Source of the DNA: Calamus simplicifolius
Taxonomy: Eukaryota > Streptophyta > Magnoliopsida > Arecales > Arecaceae
DNA length: 64,000 bases
NCBI GenBank assembly: GCA_900491605.1
Contig: UESW01003832.1
Location: forward strand, 1,218,679-1,282,678
Direction: 5' to 3'
Positions within the stretch are counted from its first letter, which is position 1. Every line of letters starts with the position of its first letter. Under the pieces are notes generated by a model that was not told the DNA's origin, did not search any database, and worked only from the letters and a program-made list of their open reading frames with translations. A program made the translations under genes and the position numbers. Shown here in pieces: positions 22,534 to 36,332 of this stretch.

Positions 22534-25500
22534 CTAGGCCCACTCATCAATGTATCTAATACCTATGAACCTAGCATGACGATCATGCTTTGCTTGTGGT
22601 AGAGGCTTAGTCAATGGATCAGCAACATTGTCATCTGTTGGAACTCTGCATATTTTTACGTCACCTCTCTCAATGATTTCTCGAATGAGATGATAAGCCT
22701 AAGAATGTGTTTGGATCGCTGATGTGACCTAGGTTCTTTTGCTTGTGCGATAGCACCATTATTGTCACAATGAACATCAACAGGATTTGTGATGCTAGGA
22801 ACCACTCCAAGGTCAGTAATGAACTTCTTGATCCAAACTGCTTCCTTTGCTGCATCAGATGCTGCTATGTATTCAGCTTTAGTTGTAGAATCAGCAACAG
22901 TGCTTTGCTTCGAACTTTTCCAGCTAACAGCACCACCATTTAAACAAAACACATATCCTGACTGCGATCGGAAATCATCTTTGTCAGATTGAAAGCTTGC
23001 ATCTGTGTAACCACTTACAACCAGATCATCTTCCAATCCGCCATACACCAAGAACACATCTTTAGATCTTCTCAGATACTTAAGAATGTTCTTGACAGCC
23101 GTCCAGTGACTCTCACCGGGATCTGACTGGTATCTACTCGTTATGCTTAAAGCATAAGAGACATCTGGTCTAGTGCACAACATAGCATACATGATAGATC
23201 CTATTGCTGAAGCATAAGGAATCTTACTCATGCGCTCTCGCTCATCTTTTGTGTTAGGACACTGAGATTTGCTAAGTGTAATACCATGAGACATAGGCAA
23301 GTATCCTCTCTTGGAATCTTGCATACTGAACCTTTTCAGTACTTTGTCTATGTAAGTACTTTGACTTAGACCAATCAGCCTCTTAGATCTATCTCTATAG
23401 ATCTTTATCCCTAGGATATAGGCAGCTTCGCCTAAGTCTTTCATTGAGAAACATTTCCTAACCAAGACTTGACACTCTGCAAGGTAGGGATATCATTCCC
23501 AATGAGTAAAATGTCATCAACATATAAGACCAGAAATACAATGGCACTCCCACTAACTTTCTTGTAAACACAAGGTTCATCTTCATTTTTGATAAATCCA
23601 AACTCTTTGACTGATTCATCAAAACGAAGATTCCAACTCCGAGAAGCCTGCTTCAAACCATAAATGGATCTTTGAAGCTTGCATACTTTACTAGAATTCT
23701 CAGGTTGTACAAAACCCTCAGGTTGTGTCATGTACACATCCTCAAGTAAGTTTCCATTAAGAAATGCAGTTTTAACATCCATTTGCCAAATCTCATAGTC
23801 ATAATATGCAGCAATGGCAATGAGAATTCTAATAGACTTAAGCATGGCTACAGGTGAAAAAGTTTCATCATAGTCTATACCATGAGTTTGTTTGAAACCT
23901 TTTGCAACTAGCCTTGCTTTGTAAGTATGCACTTTACCATCCATGTCAGTTTTCTTTTTGAAAACCCATTTGCACCCAATGGTCTTTGTACCTTCAGGTG
24001 GCTCAATCAAGGTCCATACCTGATTATCATACATGGATTGGATTTCAGACTTCATGGCCTCTAACCATTTCTCAGAGTCTGGATCTAACATAGCCTCTTG
24101 ATAGGTAGTAGGTTCATTTTGATCCACTAACAATACATCATGATTATCAGTCACAAGAAATCCATATCTCTCGGCTCATGACGTATCCTATCAGATCTAC
24201 GTAATTTTTGTGCTACAGGTGGTGTGTCAACAATGGTTTGTTGACTTTGAGCATCCACAGGCGGTTCAATGTTATCTTGTGGTTCTCAATTTCTTCGAGT
24301 TGTACCTTGCTCCCACTGGTTCCTTTAGAAATAAATTCCTTTCTAGAAAGACACCATTCCGAGCAACAAACACTTTGTTCTCAATGGGATTGTAAAAGTA
24401 GTATCCTTTAGTCTCTTTAGGATACCCACAAAAAACATTTGTCAGACTTGGGTTCTAGCTTATTTGAAACTTGACGTTTTACATAAGCTTCACAACCCCA
24501 AATCTTAAGAAAAGACAAACTGGGCTTTTTACCAGTCCACATCTCATATGGCATCTTTTCAACCGCTTTGGTTGGAACTCGATTTAGTGTGAACGCAGCT
24601 GTTTCAAGTGCATAACCCCAAAAGGTAAGTGGAAGATCCGTTAGACTCATCATAGATCGAACCATATCTAATAAAGTTCGATTCCTTCTTTCAGACACAC
24701 CTTCCATTGTGGTGTTCCAGGAGGAGTTAGTTGTGGAATGATTCCACAACTTCTAAGATGGTCATAAAATTCTCGGCTCAAATATTCTCCACCTCGATCA
24801 GATCGAAGTGCCTTGATTGTCTTGCCAAGTTGTTTTGTACTTCATTTTGAAAAGATTTGAACATTTCAAATGATTCAGATTTGTGTCTCATCAAGTAGAC
24901 ATAACCATATCTACTGAAGTCATCAGTAAATGTAATGAAGTACTTGTAACCTCCTATGGCATCTGAACTTAATGGTCCACATACATCTGTATGTATTAGG
25001 CCCAATAATTCATTGGCCCTTTCACTGTGTCCAGTAAAGGGATCCTTTGTCATCTTACCCAATAGACAAGATTCACATGTATCATATGATTCAAAATCAA
25101 ATGAGTTCAAAAGTCCATCTTGATGGAGTTTTGATATGTGTTTCTCATTTATATGCCAAGGCGATAATGCCAAAGATAGGTTGAATTTAAGTCATTGGAC
25201 TTAAATTTCTTGGTAGTTATGTTATAGACAGAAAAATTATTGGATTTTTGAAGATTCAAAACATAAAGAACATCTAGTAATTCGGCATTTGCATAGAACA
25301 TGTCTTTATGATAAATGGAGCAATTATTATTCTTAATAATAAAAGAAAAACCATCATTATCCAAACAAGAAACTGAAATAATATTCCTACACATTGTAGG
25401 AACATAAAAGCAATTGTTCAAAACTAACAAAAGTCCACTGGGCAAAGAAAGTTCATAACTTCCTACAGCTAAAGCAGCAACTTTTGCTCCATTGCCTACT

Positions 25501-26492
25501 CAAAGATCAACTTTGTCCTTCTTCAGTTGTCTACTCCTTTTGAGCCCCTGCACATTTGTGCAAATGTGAGATCCACATCGAGTATATAATACCCAGGAAC
25601 TAGAAGGAGAAAAATTAATCTCTATAACATAAATACCTGAAGAACCGGTCTCACCAGTCTTCTTCTTGTTCTTTAGATCCTCTAAATATAGCTTGCAGTT
25701 TCTCTTCCAATGACCAGGTTCATTGCAAAAGAAACATACACCCTCCTTTGGGGCTTTAGCCTTGGGTTTAGGATTGGGCTTGGGTTGAGCATTCGACTTT
25801 CCAGCCCTTCCCTTATCCTTTCCTTTTCTTTTCTTCATAAGGCCCTTTCCCTTTTGAACCATCAGAACATGGCCAGGCTTGGACTTAATATTCTGTTCAG
25901 CAGTTTTAAGCATCATATGCAGCTCAGAAATTGATTTGTCCATTTCATTCATGTTATAGTTCATGATAAACTGGTCATAACTATCAGGAAGTGAATTTAG
26001 GATCAAATCCATTGCCAACTCTTGGCTCAATGGAAATCCAAGCCTATCAAGGTGCTCAATATAGCCTTTCATTTTCAACACATGAGCGCTAACTGAAGCA
26101 CCCTCAGCCATTTTGCAAGAGTGCAATGCCTTGGTAGTATCATACCTTGCTTGCCTTGCTTGTTGCTGGAACATTTCCTTTAGATTGATAATCATATAAT
26201 AAGTTTCCATGTTTTCCAAATCTTTCTGAAGTTCAGAACTCATGGTAGCTAGCATCAAGCATGCAACATCAATAGAGTCATTATGATGCTTCTCATAAGC
26301 ATTCTTCTCAGCTCTAGAAGCATTATCGGCTGGTTATTTAGGGTGAGGTTGATCCAGGACATAAAGCTTCCTTTCTTGTTTGAGAATAATTCTCAAATTT
26401 CAAAACCAGTCAAGGAAGTTAGTCCCAGTAAGTTTGTCCTTCGCAAGGATTGATCGCAGTGACATAGTAGAATTGTTATCATTGTTGGCCAT
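22534..26492 (-). pseudogene. Copia A gag-pol (Angela-like), multiply broken
   Basis: Order on the minus strand: gag (ATG at 26492), CCHC zinc knuckle CFFCNEPGHWKRNC at about 25700, protease, integrase (about 25170-24420), RT (about 24150-23440) and RNase H to the stop at 22534. A TGA at 26400-26402 ends gag after ~30 codons. The protease DTG is changed to YTR (WVLYTRCGSH), which removes the catalytic Asp. The integrase is split by several shifts, and RT breaks near 23460 (KSWLGNVSQ then stop). RT still reads MDVKTAFLNGNL, IYGLKQASRSW and LVLYVDDILLIGND. Compared with copia D it is much more damaged. The protein products would be non-functional. Confidence 0.9.
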
Positions 26493-27853
26493 CTACAATA
26501 AATGCAAAGTTTGTTAAGTTTTTTAATTATAAAAACTCCCACTAAATTAACAACCATCAATAATAAAATTATATTAATTTAGTGAGCTAAGATCCATATT
26601 TATACTCATCTTTAAGTCAACTTTGGCATGACACTTAAAATTAAGTTTTTTAGGTAGGTAACTCTTACCAATTGCAACTCATGCAACTCTTAGAAACTTA
26701 TGGGATTTTGACATCATATGTCCCGGCTTGTTTAAATCCCATCTCATGCCATTAGGCCCAAAACCGTTTTGATAACCTAATTAAGTTAAACCATTTTTAA
26801 ACATATGGGTAGCACCATTACCCATCTTGTCTCACTAATGTAACCTAATGTACTTCTACTTTGGTAGAACCCACATTAAGGTGATAAAAGCCTTGACAAG
26901 TGTTTAAATATGGATGGCATGTCAACTTAAAATTTTATGTGAGGGATCTAGATAGATCTGATTTTTGATTAATAGATCTCATCATGCATTTAGTATCACA
27001 TACTCATTGATATCATACATGGCATCACATACTTATGAAACATCATACATAGCATCTCATACATATATATAATAAACGTGCCATAGTATGGCCTTATCTA
27101 GATTGATCTTTATAAGCCAATATGAAGATCAATGGTCAATCCTAGGTAATAATGAGCAACACCATAATGTCTACTTGACCATCATCTTGTGCATAGACAC
27201 CTAACTCCTCCATCACCAAGGTTGGATTGCAGGACTTCAAATGGCTTGCTTTGTCTTCTTGTTTTATTACAATAAATAAACAAATACTACTAAAATTAAA
27301 AGAAAAATTATAATGAAATAAAATGGTACGCAACCCATATTTAATAATTACAACCCTTGTAAAAGAATAATAAAACATGCCAATCACATTGGTCACAATG
27401 CCATACTATGCACCATACAAAGAAACACACCATGCAAAACATATCATGTTATCATATAGCATATACATATTGCATTAAAGAAAATATGTTATAATAGGCT
27501 TGTTGTATAAAACCAATTAAATTTATAAGGCGCTCCGATTAGGTAGTACAGCAGTTCCTAAAATTTTTGGAGATACATTAAAGTTTTGTCCTAAAATTTG
27601 TTTTTTATTGATCTCATCAATAAATTTAAGGATTACATCCGCACCACCATAAACAGCAATTGATAAATCCTTATTGATATGTGAATTTAGTTCATGTATT
27701 AATCTAATTAAGACAACACCGAAATCATATATCATGATATTAAACACTTTAATTGCAATATCCCATTCGGATTCTTAATCATAGTAACGAATCCTTACAG
27801 GAAACAGATTCATCAATTAACATGACAGTTTCAATTTTTATGAAAACGCAAGT
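26493..27853 (-). other. Copia A 5' leader
   Basis: Untranslated leader between primer site and gag, AT-rich, with many CATAC/CATCATAC repeats around 26980-27060. It matches the leader of copia D apart from small indels. No gene is seen. Confidence 0.7.
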
Positions 27854-27866
27854 GGCTCTTATACCA
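27854..27866 (-). promoter_or_regulatory. Primer binding site of copia A (initiator tRNA-Met type, mutated)
   Basis: Minus strand TGGTATAAGAGCC differs by one base from TGGTATCAGAGCC, the plant initiator-Met primer site. It lies 1 bp from LTR2. The intact form is present in copia D. Confidence 0.75.
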
Positions 27867-27867
27867 C

Positions 27868-29498
27868 TATTGGGTTACGGAATGGAAAATCCCAATCTAA
27901 TTGGAATAAAATGGCAGCGGAAATAAAATAGATTTATTCCATAACCCACCAAGGATCACATGCGTTTCATAAAACCGAAAGAAGGATAAACAAAAACATT
28001 ACCTTTTGTTGATTAGTATGTAATCCGTCTGTTCTTGTGTTCGGTTTGCTCGGATCTTCAATGGTGCTGCCTTTCAAAAGATGACCACCATCTACAAGTA
28101 TCCATACACGAACGGACACCAAAACAGTTTTTGAATGCTAGTTCAACAAGTTCATTTTTTCACAAAAACGAACCATGGTTTCCAACTCTCTGTTTATCCA
28201 TTTTTAAGGCAAAAAATACGACCCTTCAAATGCCCCAATCGACATGACCTTTCAAATGCCCAATCGACGTGACCTTTCAAATGTCCCATAGACTTTAAAA
28301 CGTATATATCATATATATATATATATACAAGTCTGATAAGGGTTTTTTGGTTAACTAGGATTTTAATTAATATTTATTTAAAACTCCTTTTAAATAATAA
28401 CAATTTAAATCCTTGTCCTTACAAAATAAGGATTTAAATTTTTTAACCAAAAACCTTTATGGATTATTTTCTTATCCAATAAGAAAATATAACAAATTAA
28501 ATACTTGTCATAATTTAAATTACAAATTTAAATTTTCTTAAAATTAAACTTGAATCTAAATGACAACTAATTATTATTTGTAATTTAAAATAATCTCATC
28601 ATTTTAAATTATATAGAGAGTAACAAACCGTAACCATTATTTGTCCATTCTTAGTGTGCGACCCTATAGGTTCAATTAATGTTAGCAGTATGCCTAAATC
28701 ACATTTTGATCCTACAAGTCATAAGCGGCCTCTAGCAAGACATTATGACTACCCAAGTTAAATGAAAAGCTCATGTTCTGAGACAACCTTAAAGTACCTA
28801 ATGACATAATCCTTTTGTCACATGATATCTTGATAGAATATAAGGCATGGCAAAAGTTAACCTTATATCGCTCTATCTTTAATTTCTTGAAACCCAATTA
28901 GACTGACTAAATAAATGATATTGATCTCTATCAATTCATTTGAACACGGCCATGCATTTCTCAATCTCAATCATCGAGGGGCCCAGAGATATCTCTCTTA
29001 TAATAAGAGGGATAAATTTCATCTTAATCACTCATATCTCACTACATGATTCTTATTATGTTCAAGCATAATCTTTATAATCATCTGGTTAAAGACAACG
29101 TTTGATTATGTCAAAATATAATATTCCTCATGTTGAGAACTATAGTAATCTCAGGTCTAAGGATTTAATGACACAACTACTAGAGATTAACTTATAACTT
29201 TGATCCATGTATTAATCTCAAGACGGGTCTTGTCCAATATTTGTTCTCAACAAATACATATAAATTTGATTTGTATCTCATACACATATTCATTCCATGA
29301 ATATCAATCAAATTTCATACTAATCTTAAATCATTGTTATTCCTATAACAATAACCGATTAGGGACATTTAGAATAATTAATAATATTATTCAAGAACAT
29401 CATTATATAATAAACATGTAAATTATAATAATAGTAAATGCTCATAAATATTCAAAATACCATGTCCATACAATAGGCCTAGGGCACTATTACTAACA
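27868..29498 (-). repeat. Copia LTR2 (5' LTR of copia A and 3' LTR of chimera B)
   Basis: 1631 bp. The outer end reads TATTGGG instead of TGTTGGG, so the terminal dinucleotide is mutated. It shares LTR1-type variants (for example CCAAGGATCA near 27950), while LTR3-LTR5 have CCAAGAATCA and a shorter TTTATAACCC stretch. It is followed on the right by another copia 3' end rather than by target DNA, so LTR2 is shared by two units. Confidence 0.85.
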
Positions 29499-30769
29499 AT
29501 CTCCCACTTGCACTAGGCCCACTCATCAATGTATCTAATACCTATGAACCTAGCATGACGATCATGCTTTGCTTGTGGTAGAGGCTTAGTCAATGGATCA
29601 GCAACATTGTCATATGTTGGAACTCTGCATATTTTTATGTCACCTCTCTCAATGATTTCTCGAATGAGATGATAACGCCTAAGAATGTGTTTGGATCGCT
29701 GATATGACCTAGGTTCTTTTGCTTGTGCGATAGCACCATTATTGTCACAATAAACATCAACAGGATTTGTGATGCTAGGAACCACTCCAAGGTCAGTAAT
29801 GAACTTCTTGATCCAAACTGCTTCCTTTGCTGCATCAGATGCTGCTATGTATTCAGCTTCAGTTGTAGAATCAGAATAGTGCTTTTCTTTGAACTCTTCA
29901 AGCTAACAGCACCACCATTTAAACAAAACATATATCCTGACTGTGATCGGAAATCATCTTTGTCAGATTGAAAGCTTGCATCTGTGTAACCACTTACAAC
30001 TAGATCATCTTCCAATCCGTCATACACCAAGAACATATCTTTAGATCTTCTCAAATACTTAAGAATGTTCTTGACCGCCATCCAGTGACTCTCACCGGGA
30101 TCTCACTGGTATCTACTTGTTATGCTTAAAGCATAAGAGACATCTGGTCTAGTGCACAACATAGCATACATGATAGATCCTATTACTGAAGCATAAGGAA
30201 TCTTACTCATGCGCTCTCGCTCATCTTTTGTGTTAGGACAATGAGATTTGCTAAGTGTAATACCATGAGACATAGGCAAGTATCCTCTCTTGGAATCTTG
30301 CATACTGAACCTTTTCAGTACTTTGTCTATGTAGTACTTTGACTTAGACCAATTAGCCTCTTAGATCTATCTCTATAGATATTTATCCCTAGGATATAGG
30401 CAGCTTCACCTAAGTCTTTCATTGAGAAACATTTCCTAACCAAGACTTGACACTCTGCAAGGTAGGGATATCATTCCCAATGAGTAAAATGTCATCAACA
30501 TATAGGACCAGAAATACAATGGCGCTCCCACTAACTTACTTGTAAATACAAGGTTCATCTTCATTTTGATAAATCCAAACTCTTTGACTGATTCATCAAA
30601 ACGAAGATTCCAACTCCGAGAAGCCTGCTTCAAACCATAAATGGTTCTTTGAAGCTTGCATACTTTACTAGAATTCTCAGGTTGTACAAAACCCTCAGGT
30701 TGTGTCATGTACACATCCTCAAGTAAGTTTCCATTAAGAAACGCTGTTTTAACATCCATTTGCCAAATC
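29499..30769 (-). pseudogene. Chimera B, copia part: 3' half of RT and RNase H
   Basis: Minus-strand copia sequence from IWQMDVKTAFLNG to the C-terminus of RNase H (stop at 29513). It shares with chimera C variants not seen in A or D, such as TTCAAGCTAAC near 29900. Frameshifts occur near 30560 (before YVDD), 30100 and 29870. The 5' part of the copia (gag, protease, integrase and the RT fingers) is absent. At about 30770 it is joined to gypsy RT. Confidence 0.85.
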
Positions 30770-31038
30770 TTCAAACCAAAGGGCATAACTCGGTAACAAT
30801 AAATACCTCCATCGATGATGAAGATAGTTTTTTTCTCATCCTCGGGCACTATTCGAATCTGGTTGTAGCCTGAATAGGCATCCATGAATGTCAACATTTG
30901 GTGGCCCGAAGTTAAATCCACAAGTTGATCAATCTGAAGAAGAGGGAAGCTGTCTTTTGGGCAAGCCCTGTTGAGGTCAATAAAGTCGATGCAGATCCTC
31001 CATTTGCCATTTGATTTTTTCGTCATAACTACATTCAC
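30436..31038 (-). pseudogene. Chimeric gypsy-copia reverse transcriptase ORF, copy B
   Basis: Open frame of 200 codons. The first ~90 residues are gypsy RT: KSNGKWRICIDFIDLNRACP, then motif A FMDAYSGYNQI, then YCYRVMPFGLK. It continues without a break as copia RT: IWQMDVKTAFLNGNLLEDVY, then TIYGLKQASRSWN. The join is at about 30770. It therefore holds two catalytic motif-A segments and no open YxDD, because a frameshift comes first. A TGA just upstream (about 31058-31066) separates it from the gypsy linker frame 31092-31412. It is a product of recombination and is not expected to be active. Confidence 0.85.
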
Positions 31039-33131
31039 CAGCCAATCGGGGTAATTGACTTCTCAGATGAAGTTGGCCTTGATGAGTTTGTCTACCTCCT
31101 CTTTGATAGCTTTTTGGCAATCTGGGGCAAAACTCTTTTCTTCTGCTTAACCGGCCAAAATGCCTCGTCCATGCTGAGGCGGTGGACCAGGACATTCGGG
31201 CTGATCCTAGGCATGTCCGATGCGGACCAGATGAAAACATCAGCATTCTTCCGAAGGAATTCGATCAAATCTTGCCGAAGCTTTCCCTCCAGCTGTGACC
31301 CAACCTTTATGGTTCGGTCAGGCCGAGCTTCGTCGAATGGCACTTCCTCCAATTCTTCGGCTGGCCCTCCTTGTTGCTCGGCAAAATCTTCTCGAGCATC
31401 CAGGCCATCCAACTCGGGCTTCCTGGATTGAAGGTAGGCGACAAAGCAATGCCGAGCTATGATTTGACTCCCTCGAACGACTCCTACTCCCCATTCTGGG
31501 GAACTTCATGGCAAGATAGGGGATGGACACGATGGCTTTGAGAGATATCTGTCCCAGCCTGCCGAGGATGGCATTATAAGGAGAACAAGCTTGGTTACAA
31601 GGAAATCCATAAGAACAGTAGCTACACAGGGCCAAGTGCTGGCTTAGACTATCAGAGTAATAACTCCCTCGGGGATTATGGAGTCGTTCGTGAAACCCAC
31701 TAGAGTGGATTCTATAGCTCGAAGGTTTTCCATCCAAAGTTTCAGTCTCACAAAGGCATCAAAATACAAAACATTGACGGAGCTTCCACTATCAATTAAA
31801 ATGCAGTGTACATCATAATTGTTCATCTTTAGGTATACAACCAGAGCATCGTCATGGGGCTAATATACCTCCTGGAGATCTTCATCAGAAAAGAAAGTTC
31901 ATCAACTCGAGCATTCTTTGGTGGATTTTCTTCCTCGTCCAGCCGAGATGATGGGGAACGGCCACCACTATCATGTTAACATTACCCATGACCAAAGGAT
32001 TCGGCGGAGGGAGCTAGCAAGGTTTTGGATGGTGATCCCCTTCATTGTTTGGCTCAGGGGGTCCCCTGAATTGGTCCAGTCTGCCCCGTCGGATCAACCG
32101 CTCAATCTCATTCTAGAGCTGCCAGTAGTCCTCGATGTCATGCCCGTGATCCCGATGGAAGCGATAGTACTTGGTTATGATCCTCCGAGTTGCATTGCCT
32201 CGAAGAGGAGGAGGCCGAGGAATTTGGTGCTCAATCTCCATTAGGATTTGCGCTCTTGGTATGGTGAGAGGAGTGTAGCGGTCGAACCTTCGAGCTAGAC
32301 TCTGGGTTCGGTCTCGAGGCAGCGGTGGAGGAGCTCTCTGATGGCGAGGCGGGCTTGCATGGCGATAGGCTCGATGCTTGTCTGAGCCCTTTGCCTCCTT
32401 CTTCTTCTATTGCTCGGCTCAAGCTGACCTTCTCGATCCTTCAATCCTGGTATACTTATCCACCAGGGACATCATGTCTGAAAGGCTCTTCGGGTAGTTA
32501 ACCTCTAAAGCCAAGTAGAAATACTCTTCCTTTGACACTCCTCCAGCCAAGGCAGACATGGCTACCTTGTGGTTGAGGTGGTCGACCTCTAGGAGGGCCG
32601 TATTGAAATGGCCAAGGTAATTCTTCAACGATTCCCCTCTCCCTGCTTGACCTCAGAGAGGGAATCGAATCTCTGTCACTGGCGATGGCTGCTGACAAAC
32701 TGGCTGATGAGCAAACAGCTCAGCTCGTCGAAAGAATCAATGGAACCTGGCTTCAAGCTATTAAACCAGGTTCGAGCAGATCCCCTTAGAGTGGAGGAGA
32801 AGGCTCGGCACAGGATCACATCCAATGCTCCATGGAACATCATGATGGATCTAAAGCTGCTCAAATGGTCATCGGGATCAGTGGATCCGTGGTATGGCTC
32901 GATGGTGGGAAGCATGACATGAGGGGGAATCACTTCCCTCATGATCCTTTCAAAGAAGGGAATGCCCTGCTCCGTCTTTGGTTGGGACGAAGGGGCTTGT
33001 CTGATGGCGTCTAACTCTTGACGCCATTCTCGATGCATCTCCTGCATCTGTTGCCTGATCCCTTCATCCAAAGTGGTAGGAGAGATTGGGCGATGGGAAG
33101 ATGGCAGCGGTTTCGAGTCCTGGGAAGACAC
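30770..33131 (-). pseudogene. Chimera B, gypsy part: gag, protease and N-terminal RT
   Basis: On the minus strand, gag (from 33131) includes IPPHVMLPTIEPYHGSTDP and AFSSTLRGSARTWFNSLKPG, the plant retrotransposon-gag domain. It shifts frame near 32690 and continues to about 32419. The protease is at 31644-31826 with ILIDSGSSVNVLYFDAF (active-site DSG). The linker and RT start are at 31092-31412 (VFIWSASDMPRISPNVLVH). RT runs to MPFGLK at 30770. Several frame breaks are present. It has no primer binding site of its own next to LTR3. Confidence 0.85.
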
Positions 33132-34790
33132 TGTTGGGTTACTGAATGAAAAATCCCAATCTAATTGGAATAAAATTGCAGCGGAAACAAAATAAATTTA
33201 TAACCCACCAAGAATCACATGCGTTTCATAGAAACCGAAAGAAGGATAAACAAAAATATTACCTTTTGTTATTACCTTTTTAATCAGTATGTAATCCTTC
33301 TATTCTTGTGTTGGGTTTTCTCGGATCTTTAAAGGTGCTGCCTTTCAGAAAGATGATCACCCTCTACAAGTATCCATACATGAACGGACACCAAAATGGT
33401 TTTGAATGCTAGTTCAACCATTCCATTTTTTACAAAAATGAACTCATGTCTTCAACTCTCTATTTTTTTCCATCTTTAAGGCAAAAGATATGACGCTTTA
33501 AAAGCCACAATCGACGTGACCTTTTAAATGCCCCAATCGACATGACCTTTGAAATGCCCCAATCGACATGACCTTTGAAATGCCCCACATACTCTAAACC
33601 GTATATATCGAACATATATACAAGCCTGCTAGGAATTTTGGTTAACTAAGATTTTAATTGATATTTATTTAAAACTCCTTTTAAATAATAACAATTTAAA
33701 TCCTTTTCTTACAAAATAAGGAATATATATTTTTAACCAAAAAAAAACTTTATGGATTATTTCCTTATCCAATAAGAAAATATAACAATTTAATTACTTG
33801 TCACAATTTAAATTACGAATCTAAATTTTTTCAAAATTAAACTCGAATCTAAATGACAACTAATTATTATTTGTAATTTAAAATAATCTCATCATTTTAA
33901 ATTATATAGAGAGTAACAAATCGTAACCATTATTGTCCGTTCTTAGTGTGCGACCCTATAGGTTTAATTAATGTTGGCAGTAGGCCTAAATCACATTTTG
34001 AACCTACAAGTCATAAGCGGCCTCTAGCAAGACATTATGACTACCCAGGTTAAATGAAAAGCTCATGTTCCGAGACAACCTTAAAGTAGCTATTAACATA
34101 ATCCTTTTGTCACATGATATCTTGATAGAATATAAGGTATGGATAAAGTCAACCTTATATCTCTCTATCTTTAATTTCTCGAAACCCAATTAGACTGACT
34201 AAACAAATGATATTGATCTCCATCAATTCATTTGAGCATGGCCATGCATTTCTCAGTCTCAATCATCGAGAGGCCCAGATATATCTCTCTTATAATAAGA
34301 GGGACAAATTCCATCTTAATCACTCACATCTCACTACATGATTCTTATTATGTTCAATCATAATCTTTATAATCATCCGATTAAATACAACGTTTGATTA
34401 TGTCAAGATATAATATTCCTCATGTTGAGAACTATGGCAATCTCAGGTCTAAGGATTTAATGACACAACTACTAGAGATTAACTTATGACTTTGATCCAT
34501 GTATTAATCTCAAGGCAGGTCTTGTCCAATATTTGTTCTCAACAAATACATATAAATTTGATTTGTATCTCATACACATATTCATCCCATGAATATCAAT
34601 CAAATTTCATACTAATCTTAATTTATTGTTATTCCCACAACAATAACCGATTAGGGACATTTAGAATAATTTATAATATTATTCAAGGACATTATTATAT
34701 AATAAACATGTAAATTATGATAATAGTAAATGTTCATAAATATTCAAAATATCATGTCCATATAATAGGCCTAGGGCACTATTACTAACA
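33132..34790 (-). repeat. Copia LTR3 (between chimeras B and C)
   Basis: 1659 bp with ends TGTTGGGTTACTG...TTACTAACA. It is preceded by GACAC (33127-33131) and gypsy gag, exactly as LTR4 is. It resembles LTR4 most closely. It is followed by the polypurine tract and chimera C. Confidence 0.9.
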
Positions 34791-36063
34791 ATCTCCCACT
34801 TGCACTAGGCCCACTCATCAATGTATCTAATACCTATGAACCTAGCATGACGATCATGCTTTGCTTGTGGTAGAGGCTTAGTCAATGGATCAGCAACATT
34901 GTCATATGTTGGAACTCTGCATATTTTTACGTCACCTCTCTCAATGATTTCTCGAATGAGGTGATAACGCCTAAGAATGTGTTTGGATCGCTGATGTGAC
35001 CTAGGTTCTTTTGCTTGTGTGATAGTACCATTATTGTCACAATAAACATCAACAGGATTTGTGATGCTAGGAACCACTCCAAGGTCAGTAATGAACTTCT
35101 TGATCCAAACTGCTTCCTTTGCTGCATCAGATGCTGCTATGTATTCAGCTTCAGTTGTAGAATCAACAACAGTGCTTTGCTTCGAACTCTTCAAGCTAAC
35201 AGCACCACCATTTAAACAAAACATATATCCTGACTGCGATCGGAAATCATCTTTGTCAGATTGAAAGCTTGCATCTGTGTAACCACTTACAACTAGATCA
35301 TCTTCTAATCCATCATACACCAAGAACATATCTTTAGATCTTCTCAGATACTTAAGAATGTTCTTGACCACCGTCCAGTGACTCACCGGGATCTGACTGG
35401 TATCTACTCGTTATGCTTAAAGCATAAAAGACATCTGGTCTAGTGTACAACATAGCATACATGATAGATCCTATTACTGAAGCATAAGGAATCTTAGTCA
35501 TGCGCTCTCGCTCATCTTTTGTGTTAGGACACTGAGATTTGCTAAGTGTAATACTATGAGACATAGGCAAGTATCCTCTCTTGGAATCTTGCATACTGAA
35601 CCTTTTCAGTGCTTTGTCTTTGTAAGTACTTTGACTTAGACCAATCAGCCTCTTAGATCTATCTCTATAGATCTTTATCCCTAGGATATAGGCAGCTTCA
35701 CCTAAGTCTTTCATTGAGAAACATTTCCCTAACCAAGACTTGACACTCTGCAAGGTAGGGATATCATTCCCAATGAGTAAAATGTCATCAACATATAGGA
35801 CCAGAAATACAATGGCGCTCCCACTAACTTACTTGTAAACACAAGGTTCATCTTTATTTTTGATAAATCCAAACTCTTTGACTGATTCATCAAAACGAAG
35901 ATTCCAACTCCGAGAAGCCTGCTTCAAACCATAAATGGATCTTTGAAGCTTGCATACTTTACTAGAATTCTCAGGTTGTACAAAACCCTCAGGTTGTGTC
36001 ATGTACACATCCTCAAGTAAGTTTCCATTAAGAAACGCTGTTTTAACATCCATTTGCCAAATC
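34791..36063 (-). pseudogene. Chimera C, copia part: 3' half of RT and RNase H
   Basis: Same extent as in chimera B. RNase H is better preserved: a 193-codon frame (34805-35386) with SGYTDASFQSDKDDF, TEAEYIAASDAAKEAVW and VDVYCDNNGTI. RT breaks before YVDD at about 35830 (TAAGTAAG stop) and again near 35370. Confidence 0.85.
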
Positions 36064-36332
36064 TTCAAAACAAAGGGCATAACTCGGTAACAATAAATAC
36101 CTCCATCGGTGATGAAGATAGTTTTTTTCTCATCGTCGGGCACTATTCGAATCTGGTTGTAGCCTGAATAGGCATCCATGAATGTCAACATTTGGTGGCC
36201 CAATGTTAAATCCACAAGTTGATCAATCTGAAGAAGAGGGAAGCTGTCTTTTGGGCAAGCCTTGTTGAGGTCAATAAAGTCGATGCAGATCCTCCATTTG
36301 CCATTTGATTTTTTCATCATAACTACATTCAC
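35829..36332 (-). pseudogene. Chimeric gypsy-copia reverse transcriptase ORF, copy C
   Basis: 167-codon frame with the same join as copy B. Gypsy residues 1-90 end CYRVMPFVLK, followed directly by copia IWQMDVKTAFLNG. The MPFGL motif has a Gly-to-Val change in this copy. The frame ends at EPCVYK, before the copia YVDD. The same upstream TGA as in copy B separates it from linker frame 36357-36827. Sharing of both the join and the stop shows that B and C are duplicates. Confidence 0.85.

Noticed and set aside
22743..22992. Plus-strand ORFs opposite copia RNase H (also near 29723, 35015 and 40306)
   Set aside because: Shadows of the RNase H coding frame on the other strand.
32041..32422. Plus- and minus-strand frames near 32.0-32.4 kb as independent genes
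   Set aside because: They sit within the decayed gypsy gag-protease spacer. The minus strand is retroelement sequence and the plus-strand frame is its shadow.
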